Assembly (NCBI RefSeq): GCF_023078275.1
Contig: NC_062980.1
Location: 5,196,401 to 5,260,400, forward strand
Length of the DNA: 64,000 nucleotides
Origin: Leguminivora glycinivorella
Lineage: Eukaryota; Arthropoda; Insecta; Lepidoptera; Tortricidae
Reading direction: 5' to 3'
Numbering within the stretch: position 1 is the stretch's first letter; each line of letters starts with the position of its first letter. This document shows, in pieces, positions 61,608 through 64,000 of the stretch. Under the pieces are notes generated by a model. That model saw only the letters and a list, made by a program, of their open reading frames with translations. It did not search any database and was not told where the DNA came from. The position numbers were made by a program, and so were the translations under genes.

Positions 61608-61846
61608 AAGACAGACAGACAGATAGACAGACGGACAGACAGACAGACCCGTCAAACTTATAACACCCCTTCGTTTTTGCGTCGGGTTACAAAGTATATT
61701 TTAACTCACCGAAGCACTCTTTCTGCTGTTTCTCCCTCTCGCTCAGGCCGCAAGCGACGCGCTCGTTCTCGGCGCGCATTTCCGCCACCAACCGCCTCCT
61801 TTGCTCCTGGTACGACAGCTCTAGTTCCAGGATCTGCTTCTCAAGT
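31813..61846 (-). CDS. Cep131: CEP131 (dilatory) C-terminal region, seven exons
   Basis: Seven - strand exons join in phase: 61846-61710, 57626-57538, 51459-51248, 50711-50599, 36015-35957, 34745-34603 and 31948-31813, encoding the C-terminal 295 residues; the 5' exons lie right of the window. The product is continuous coiled coil. KRERDREIECAIERMEEE matches the conserved ERDREIE block of CEP131/AZI1, and the end KVKVAVARKDSAIQALTRE aligns with the CEP131 C-terminus (RVKTALARKEEAVSSLR in human, from memory). CEP131 is a centriolar-satellite and transition-zone protein needed for cilia; fly dilatory acts in sensory neurons and sperm. The introns have been expanded by transposons, the largest over 14 kb. 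Confidence 0.88.
31949..32817. other. CEP131 intron, unassigned part
   Basis: No recognised repeat or exon. An open + frame (32465-32881) crosses the boundary of the inserted element at 32818, so it cannot be a conserved gene. Confidence 0.4.
32818..33886 (-). mobile_element. 1.07 kb hAT-like element, copy 2 (inverted)
   Basis: It is the reverse complement of 21219-22297, with the ends CACAGAACACCCCACTAGAA and TTGTTGTATTGATCTGTG. TGTTTATC is duplicated at 32810-32817 and 33887-33894. About 10 bp shorter than copy 1. It carries the same captured SINE S1 fragment (about 33055-33205). Confidence 0.88.
33895..34602. other. CEP131 intron, unassigned part
   Basis: AT-rich intron, no feature recognised. 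Confidence 0.4.
34603..34745 (-). CDS. Cep131: CEP131 penultimate exon
   Basis: Acceptor TTTATTGTAG, donor GCCAA|GTACGT, 47 codons plus two bases: KNSQLEASAEHIRTCCEQVW, then EQRVETLKKEMEV and EEQMHQLYA. It is coiled coil throughout. Its 5' end is duplicated at 35605-35637. Confidence 0.82.
34781..35104 (+). mobile_element. SINE S1, full copy
   Basis: GCGCTGACAGCCTAGCGGTA head, GGTTCGAACCCCGGCTCGCA box B and a complete body ending CCGGGATAACGCAAGGAGGA. Confidence 0.85.
35105..35418. other. CEP131 intron segment
   Basis: There is a weak inverted pairing (GAGGAAGCACACT at 35200-35212 with AGTGTGCCTCCTC at 35368-35380), perhaps an old MITE. Nothing coding. Confidence 0.4.
35419..35588 (+). mobile_element. 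SINE S1, 3' truncated
   Basis: GCGCTATTGGCCTAGCGGTA head with GGTTCGAACCCCGGC, then TTCGGTGAAGGAAAACATCG; it ends soon after CGGACTAATTCC. The head differs more from the other S1 copies. Confidence 0.75.
35605..35937 (+). repeat. Duplication of CEP131 exon 5' end plus adjoining SINE
   Basis: TTCGGCCGAAGCTTCCAGTT through TTTTTCTACAATAAAGATGG repeats 34716-34760, including the exon 5' end and its acceptor, then continues into a second S1 copy as at 34781. A single segment of about 330 bp was therefore copied, exon piece and SINE together. Confidence 0.8.
35957..36015 (-). CDS. Cep131: CEP131 microexon-sized internal exon
   Basis: The acceptor is TTTATTTCAG and the donor ACCGAG|GTAAAA; 59 bases. 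Together with the preceding T it reads CAELEIAITQLETRNKVITE. Phase fits both neighbours exactly. Confidence 0.78.
36158..36260 (-). mobile_element. Family A end fragment
   Basis: An (ATC)n run is followed by TCGCTCGAATCTAAAGCAGA, CCCAACTGGGGAAG and CGCAGCCAAATAGCACTAGA, as at 43868-43960. Confidence 0.65.
36261..36660 (-). pseudogene. Non-LTR retrotransposon fragment (linker between EN and RT)
   Basis: The - strand reads VWVNDNVRQLRQQIRSSKIK, then FSNLLHLEARFACAIKKTRS and QYINNVIANTDD and a GVWRVVTSE block. The order W-N-D-x-(RQLRQ), K-K-x-(S)-Y-x-N and W-x-V-V/I is typical of the region between endonuclease and reverse transcriptase in Jockey/CR1-type elements. It is truncated at both ends; the 3' cut abuts a family A fragment. 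Confidence 0.6.
36661..38954. other. CEP131 intron, unassigned part
   Basis: About 2.3 kb of AT-rich intron. A - strand frame at 37336-37581 looks protein-like in places (SAPNEPDRASDSIESVRSFD) but has no ATG at its start and no place in the CEP131 splicing. Confidence 0.4.
38955..39381. mobile_element. TIR element of about 430 bp
   Basis: GGTCACTGACCTCTTCCAGT at the left is mirrored by ATTTACTGTGAAAGGTCAGT at the right. Inner GTAAATGGGGTAATTTGACA is mirrored by TGTCAAATTACCCCATTACA. Confidence 0.75.
39713..39828. mobile_element. Palindromic MITE (GCGATAGGGACGGCCCGATG family)
   Basis: TGGTCGCGTGCTAAATGATA and the mirrored TTATCATTTATCGCGCGACC, with AAACATC / GATGTTT inside, form a nearly complete palindrome. 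Confidence 0.8.
39829..40687. other. CEP131 intron, unassigned part
   Basis: AT-rich intron with no supported gene. Confidence 0.4.
40688..40882. mobile_element. Inverted-repeat element with GTAT microsatellite
   Basis: GGTTACATTGACCAATTTGG and TTTAAACTTCTCTAGC on the left are mirrored by ATAATTGGTCAATGTAAC and AGTTCGAGAAGTATAAA. A SINE-like tail with (GTAT)n sits inside. Confidence 0.7.
40883..42535. other. CEP131 intron with recurring short motifs
   Basis: No gene is seen. TTGGGGTTACTTTGAT-like strings recur in 40688-41300, and CTATTCACCCC strings recur from 41748 on. Confidence 0.5.
42536..42640 (-). mobile_element. tRNA-derived SINE S2, reverse copy
   Basis: Read on - strand: GGGTTCGATTCCCGGCTCAG box B, then CCTTGTCGTTCTTACTTTCG, the same as the + copy at 42837-42955. 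Confidence 0.75.
42648..42757. mobile_element. Small MITE, CACTTGCACCAAC ends
   Basis: CACTTGCACCAACGAATATG is loosely mirrored by GTGGTTGGTGCAAAAGGGCC, with GGGTTAACC palindromes and TGACAGTTGACAG inside. It sits between two head-to-head S2 SINEs. Confidence 0.65.
42837..42955 (+). mobile_element. tRNA-derived SINE S2
   Basis: GGGTGGCCTAGTGGTAATAA (box A) and GGGTTCGATTCCCGGCTCGG (box B) precede CCTTGTCGTTTTTTCTTTCG and a T-rich tail. The box spacing is tRNA-like, but the body is SINE. Confidence 0.8.
42956..43859. other. Intron segment: reversed LINE-like tail and TTCACCCC repeats
   Basis: GTATGTATGTGAACACTTTATTGTACATAA at 42963 on resembles a reversed non-LTR 3' end. 43436-43540 holds five TTCACCCC/TCACCCCC strings. 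The + frame over them reads a repetitive LFTPL-type peptide and is not credible as a gene. Confidence 0.45.
43860..44270 (-). mobile_element. Dispersed repeat family A, best full copy
   Basis: It runs from TCGCTCGAATCTAGAGCAGA through CCGCCTTACAGAAGACCGCA, GAGCTCAACGAGGGTGCGGT and CACAGCAAAAGGGAATGTAC to CATCAGGCGGACCGTACGCT and TGCCACCGACGTAGTAT. It ends at an AT microsatellite. This copy gives the empty site for the MITE at 17046-17174. Confidence 0.78.
44271..45143. other. CEP131 intron, unassigned part
   Basis: It begins with (AT)n and has one more CTATTCACCCC string near 44328. Nothing else was recognised. Confidence 0.4.
45144..45260. mobile_element. MITE related to 4221-4337
   Basis: CTCCCCACATCTGCCGTCTA and TAGCGTCGGGCCAACTGTAT are mirrored by ATACAGTTGGCCCGACGCTA and CTCGCGAGACGCTAG. 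Confidence 0.75.
45640..46465 (-). pseudogene. R2/R4-type retrotransposon C-terminus, frameshifted
   Basis: From the 5' end the - strand encodes KAVWESKQLHGRFYKALTG, NWLRFGDLFGETEGFACAIA, a CRACRRPGESLRHIISGCSH zinc-knuckle-like CxxC-H-C motif and a restriction-like endonuclease core (KPDIVIIDRSQRRAVLVDIT: PD...D). It then needs a shift near 45860 to continue DLAYEITAMWDVDSTIIVPI and end KAVILDTARIVRRFLSLQP. It is 5' truncated, so only the terminal part of the element is present, with a 1-base indel. This C-terminal protein family is very common in Lepidoptera. Confidence 0.85.
46466..47469. other. CEP131 intron, unassigned part
   Basis: AT-rich with no supported features. A short GC-richer piece (47055-47150) has no matching signal. 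Confidence 0.4.
47470..48057 (-). pseudogene. Retrotransposon AP-endonuclease domain, inverted 5' part
   Basis: On the - strand: LCLTEHWLQSTQITAVN, RQGGGACIYVRQDVITIERQ, IVVCIYRPPCGDVPLFFSKM and VVIVGDINIDLLSKD; further on, after a shift, ESYIDHVYTNLSKSE and LNISDHL. These are the ordered motifs of non-LTR APE-type endonucleases (TEHW, YRPP, GDIN, DHVYT, SDH). At least two frame breaks occur (near 47655 and near 47530). It abuts the RT part head to head at about 48058. Confidence 0.82.
48058..49684 (+). pseudogene. Jockey/CR1-type reverse transcriptase, 5' inverted insertion
   Basis: The + frame stays open to a stop at 49682-49684. It has VYKGKGEMNLPKCYRPIALI, QYAYQPGRSTVHAARDV, the catalytic FCDLSRAFEMVDHSLL, CAVPQGSTMGNYLFLLLVND, FADDT and WFKANGMLLNAEKTHIMHF, then the conserved C-terminal SRSLFKELRILTLPSVFIL-type region and GPKLYNCLPADT. 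The usual AFD of motif A reads AFE. The first 18 or so codons read through antisense endonuclease DNA, so the start is not native. The 3' UTR ends in TGAATC repeats at 49811-49828. Confidence 0.85.
49829..50130 (-). mobile_element. Dispersed repeat family A, partial copy
   Basis: TTGTGTTCCTGCCAGGTGAG, GAGCTCAACGAGGGTGCGGG and CATCAGGCGGACCGTATGCT. The retroelement tail abuts its start, so the retroelement may have inserted next to or into it. Confidence 0.72.
50287..50580 (+). pseudogene. RTE-type retrotransposon C-terminus
   Basis: KRTDRIRNTTLRSKTRIADV, AGLKWDWAGHVCRMHPDRWA and then, after a shift and deletion around 50455, DDLDTFLTNWPEEAPNQESW and GEAFAQQWDTII. This KWxWAGHVxR...WR/GEAFAQQWD order is the usual C-terminus of lepidopteran RTE elements. 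It is 5' truncated and frameshifted, and an A-run follows. Confidence 0.82.
50599..50711 (-). CDS. Cep131: CEP131 internal exon
   Basis: The acceptor is AATTTACAG and the donor GATCGAT|GTAAGA; 113 bases. It reads RNKEQHECELRELAKTEEAT, then LRRYQDVCARLRQAEDR. Entering with one base and leaving one base, it matches 51248 upstream and 36015 downstream. Confidence 0.82.
51120..51242 (-). pseudogene. Tandem copy of CEP131 exon 3' half
   Basis: This 123-base unit repeats the end of exon 51248-51459, including CGCTATAGAGAGAAT, GTTGCAGGAGGCTATAAG and its donor. A deletion (GACAGGAGATAG for GATAGAGAGATAG) shifts the frame to an immediate TAG. It lies directly downstream on the gene strand. Confidence 0.82.
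51248..51459 (-). CDS. Cep131: CEP131 exon with ERDREIE block
   Basis: The acceptor is TATTTTTTAG and the donor ATAAG|GTAAGA; 212 bases from phase 0. It encodes EEMKLDREELEQEFEQHKKE, FEAEQQLALKKKVAEIAAQH and KRERDREIECAIERMEEEAQ. The ERDREIE block is the clearest CEP131 signature in the window. Confidence 0.87.
51590..52025 (+). mobile_element. Dispersed repeat, variant B of GGGGGCAAAGTTG family, long copy
   Basis: It matches 20107-20425 at both ends and contains TTGAACCGCGAGCGTAGCGA and CACCGAGTGAAACAAAAAAT, missing there. Confidence 0.72.
52026..52899. other. CEP131 intron and 5' UTR of the next retroelement
   Basis: From about 52540 on the base composition rises (GGCGAATTCTCCCTGCGGAC), which probably marks the 5' UTR of the element coding from 52900. 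No ORF. Confidence 0.4.
52900..57146 (+). pseudogene. R2-like retrotransposon ORF (Zn finger, RT, endonuclease) split by a hAT-like insertion
   Basis: The coding pieces 52900-54546 and 55899-57146 lie in the same frame once the insertion and one 8-bp duplication are removed, for 964 codons without another stop. In order: a C2H2 finger (CQLCHKTFKNSHGLNIHITK, near residue 16), RT motifs (GGVRPIAIGSTFRRLTSK, KVDIKNAFNSVNRSALL, QQGDPLGPAIFSLA, WYLDDGTIGG near 466), a thumb region, a cysteine motif (CCPCGSQVDSLGSHGLSC) and a PD-(D/E)xK-type core (KRPDGITLIPWQMGRPLIWD, near 833), then VETLGPW and GQRIGIAIQRGN. Single-ORF layout with an N-terminal finger and a restriction-like endonuclease fits the R2/NeSL/HERO group. 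The protein is broken only by the insertion. Confidence 0.88.
54547..55890. mobile_element. 1.34 kb hAT-like element inside the retroelement ORF
   Basis: TTCCAGAC is present at 54539-54546 and 55891-55898, an exact 8-bp duplication. The ends TAGGGCT and AGCTCTA are short inverted repeats. Both subterminal zones carry many CGTAGC, ACACGG and TACGTATC strings in both orientations (54570-54720 and 55690-55880). There is no transposase ORF. Confidence 0.83.
57147..57537. other. Retroelement 3' UTR and CEP131 intron
   Basis: An AT-rich 3' UTR with AATAAA at 57276-57281 ends in ATAAT-rich DNA, then the intron leads to the CEP131 donor. Confidence 0.45.
57538..57626 (-). CDS. Cep131: CEP131 internal exon
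   Basis: The acceptor is GGCACTTTCAG and the donor ATGCAG|GTTGGT; 89 bases. With the split G it reads DKWKEEQENFLENKKREMEQ, then QILKEREKMQ. Coiled coil. Confidence 0.8.
57823..57930. mobile_element. 108-bp piggyBac-like MITE at TTAA
   Basis: CCCCTCGTATGC and its mirror GCATACGAGGGG are flanked by TTAA on both sides (57819-57822, 57931-57934). TTAA flanks plus ends starting CCC are the piggyBac signature. Confidence 0.82.
57935..58435. other. CEP131 intron, unassigned part
   Basis: There is no supported feature; small ORFs only. Confidence 0.4.
58436..58535 (+). mobile_element. Family R16, left part of a split copy
   Basis: CCCCGACCGCGACATAGTGG to CCAACTAACTCAGCT matches 27265 on and stops exactly at AGCT. 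It resumes at 61476. Confidence 0.78.
58536..59236 (+). pseudogene. 5'-truncated LINE (RT C-terminus), 5' portion
   Basis: NFNTVFKWAHDMGLVINAQK and TKIMHIRS match the region after the RT catalytic box. Then, across frameshifts, come ILPIQKKIKLAVLTEEYHHV and YGTRLYTYILPKILNEMPED, the usual C-terminus of Jockey/CR1-like RTs. Its 3' UTR continues at 61357-61475 after the palindrome and ends in an A-run at 61466-61476. AGCT is duplicated at the insertion ends. Confidence 0.75.
59865..60053 (+). CDS. 62-codon ORF, left palindrome arm (function unknown)
   Basis: MSIIFIKSIIASLWWLQRKK, then VGMQFDWFPRFDTLDEFKRG and GKGDIWVVLWPKSYTEGQGE. It starts with a hydrophobic helix followed by a basic and aromatic-rich part. 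I do not recognise it. The mirror copy differs at about four residues. It could be a passenger-gene fragment or chance retention by a young duplication. Confidence 0.3.
   Translation: MSIIFIKSIIASLWWLQRKKVGMQFDWFPRFDTLDEFKRGGKGDIWVVLWPKSYTEGQGEKN
60541..60729 (-). CDS. 62-codon ORF, right palindrome arm (mirror copy)
   Basis: It is the counterpart of 59865-60053 with the same length, start and stop. Changes include I6F, A11S, V48F and E60R. All are single-base differences, so the frame is intact in both arms. Confidence 0.3.
   Translation of the reverse strand: MSIIFFKSIISSLWWLQRKKVGMQFDWFPRFDTLDEFKRGGKGDIWVFLWPKSYTEGQGRKN
61476..61690 (+). mobile_element. Family R16, right part with (CAGA)n
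   Basis: AGCTTTCAGACAAAAAAAAA resumes the sequence split at 58535, then GTTCGGGAGCTACGATGCCA, a (CAGA)n run of about 110 bases (61537-61650) and CCTTCGTTTTTGCGTCGGGT. Confidence 0.78.
61710..61846 (-). CDS. Cep131: CEP131 exon, first visible
   Basis: Acceptor TTAATTTCCAG, donor TGCTTCG|GTGAGT. One base in, then 45 codons: LEKQILELELSYQEQRRRLV, AEMRAENERVACGLSEREKQ and QKECF, leaving G for the next exon. Coiled coil; the gene continues to the right of the window. Confidence 0.8.
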
Positions 61847-63817
61847 CTGGAAATTAAAGTAATAAAAATTTACTTGGTAGGTCATGACGTGTCTGTCGCA
61901 AGACCACCAAATGGCTTACTGCTAGGTACTTAAGTGACTGCTCAAGAAAGCAAATGCGAGTAGGTATTGTCATAGATTAAATATAATAAGATCATACCGT
62001 CCCATACATTAAAATGCGACCGCCTAAGAACGCGCATACACACCATGCATGCACCGCGCATAGTGACACCACACGATGGCGCCACAAAAAATGCCTTGTT
62101 GCCATCGATTACTTGTAGATTGGCGTTAAGGCGATATATTTCCGTAGTTGCTGCGCGCACTCGTTTTTTGAAGCCGTTAAAAACATATGAAAACGCAATG
62201 GAAAAATCTGAAAACGATATATGTTAAATTTCAGGATCTGGTGAGTATGTTATGGAGTTGAACAACATGAATGTTACAACTTCGCTCGATAGAAAATGAC
62301 TCCAAAGTTACCTCTTCTCTTAACAATAAATCGTTCCCATGGCTATGATAAGAACTTTTTTGACTTGTTTTTTACTTCAATATATAGGTAATAAGATTAT
62401 CTAGACGAATCTGATGAGTTTGTGCCGGTAGCGTCATTAAAATAATATAATATTTACCAAATACTACCAAATCCGCAAAGGAAAGATGGAACAACTATGA
62501 ACCCAATTTTAAGACCTGTTACTAATCCTGTTTTTGCAAAAAAAAAAAAAATTTTGTAAATTGTTTTGAAATTGAAAACATTTTCGATGGCACTTATGGC
62601 CTCTTCAGTCGCGCGGCGGCGCTTTCAGAGGATGGACCTGTGTCAGTTTTCTCCGCGTGGTCACGTGTCATTGAAACAATGGGGAACAAAGCTTTGAGGA
62701 GGCAGAAAAAATAATTGCGTGCTAGAAAACAAATAAATAAAGAAAATTCTAATCAAAGCCCGTGAAAAGGTAAGAAAATGATAATTTATATATACACGTA
62801 AGTATTTCATTTTCATATGATGTTATCAAGTGACATTTACGATATCTAAACATCATAGATTTTAGAAACCCCTAGATGACGGGTCTGTGACGTCATTACA
62901 GCACAACTTTTCCACTTAGAAAATATATAACTGATGTCCAGCTAGTGAACAAACTTACGCAAAATTTTCATAAAAATATTGAATTGTTCGAAAAAAAGGC
63001 GGCGGTAGGTACAGTACTGATTGAAGATCAGGTACGGTAGGTATTTCTGTCTTTCAAAATTTGATATAAGGTTGATTAGATCGTGCTACCCTCCGTCTAT
63101 ATTTTTTCTGTGTCTATGCCAAACATGTGGCCAGCCTGAAAAAAATTTTGTTTGACAACTATCGCCATTTTTCCACAATAGTTAAAAGATTTCAGTATTT
63201 TAACTTTTCAATAAATTTTGATGAAAGTCCATAATCATATACATTGATAAAGCATAGAATGGTATTGATAATTTATTCTGTGCTGGGTTGTATTCCATTT
63301 GGAGGTACGGTAGTGGCGGTAGTGCCCCCGCCAACACGAGTCAAGCGAAGAGAAAAGCTGTTTTCTTGAAGCATTTTGTCGTTCTTCTGAATCCTCGAAT
63401 TTTGGGTCTGGTTTAAACCAGATAAATATAATTGTCAGGATATGATATCAATAGCAACTTTATTATATAGACAAAGTTTCAATTGCATAGTTTTCATACT
63501 TTAGATTTTATTCATATCTTAATATAAATAGCACAGATTTCATCAGTGACTGGCTGAGTGACTTCATCTTGTTTGAAGTTGTAGGTTCATAAACAACAAG
63601 AATAAAATTCGAAACTTTGGCATATATACAGCTTAAAGGCTTTCAATATGAAAAAGAGAAAGCGTTATTTATTCACGACTGACAAATTTTATGTGTCTTT
63701 TTAAACAACAGTGACATGACATAATATCTTTTTACATAAAGTCTATGGTCAAAGAAGCTGATGGTTACTGTGTTCTGTTAACAATAGGTTTATAAGAAAA
63801 AACTTCTACATAAAGTA
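61847..63817. other. CEP131 intron, unassigned part
   Basis: No - strand exon with good splice sites was found. 62590-62700 is GC-richer (TCGCGCGGCGGCGCTTTCAG) without an ORF. Confidence 0.4.
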
Positions 63818-63852
63818 TTAACATCTCGGCATGTTTTATGCCGAGATGTTAA
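63818..63852. repeat. Perfect 15-bp hairpin
   Basis: TTAACATCTCGGCAT and ATGCCGAGATGTTAA are exact complements across GTTTT. Confidence 0.8.
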
Positions 63853-64000
63853 TCTTTCCCCTCCTCCCGCCTCCCCATTTTTATGTCCCCATTTTCAGTT
63901 TTTTTTATATATTCAAGAAAACCGTAAAAGCTACGGTTATGGTGTTTAGGAGAAGTAGGTATATTTCCATAAAATTCTCTACTATCTTTGCAGGTAAATA

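Noticed and set aside
61537..61650. CRISPR-like regular repeats
   Set aside because: Simple (CAGA)n microsatellite without spacers, in a eukaryotic repeat.

Overview
The window looks like nuclear DNA of a moth or butterfly. It is AT-rich, with short multi-exon genes whose introns are packed with tRNA-type SINEs, palindromic MITEs, hAT-like elements and several clades of non-LTR retrotransposon. The species assignment is an inference from repeat style and gene families; no database was searched.

Three host genes can be assembled by splice-site and phase matching. (1) On the + strand, 473-5915 holds the 3' six exons of a coiled-coil protein. It carries repeated TQT motifs beside cysteine clusters, a SLFDEI motif and a single C-terminal membrane segment with a short tail; the 5' exons lie left of the window. 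(2) On the + strand, 24382-30143 holds a complete three-exon Hairy/Deadpan-type bHLH-Orange repressor ending in WRPW, best called deadpan. (3) On the - strand, 61846-31813 holds the last seven exons of CEP131 (dilatory), spread over 30 kb; the 5' exons lie right of the window. Genes 2 and 3 converge tail to tail about 1.7 kb apart.

Region by region: 1-346 is a retroelement ORF1 fragment. 473-6150 is the coiled-coil gene plus small MITEs and relics of duplicated exons. 6150-24240 is a repeat-rich intergenic tract with a duplicated 1.5 kb TIR element (9859-11389), a 3.4 kb TIR element flanked by TATC (13105-16488) and a 1.08 kb element with 8-bp target duplications (21219-22297). 24382-30143 is deadpan, whose first intron contains a 2.3 kb hAT-like insertion. 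31813-61846 is CEP131; its introns hold a second, inverted copy of the 1.08 kb element, SINE clusters, a retroelement with a 5' inversion (47470-49828), an R2-like reverse transcriptase/endonuclease ORF split by a hAT-like element (52900-57146), and a three-layer nest whose core is a 2.1 kb palindrome (59237-61356). 61847-64000 holds no recognised exon.

The strongest leads for novelty are the TQT-cysteine-coiled-coil tail-anchored protein, which has the makings of a membrane-tethered dynein/LC8 adaptor; the 2.1 kb palindrome with a mirrored 62-codon ORF; the TATC-flanked element rich in subterminal repeats; and the recurrence of small partial-exon duplications in both coiled-coil genes.
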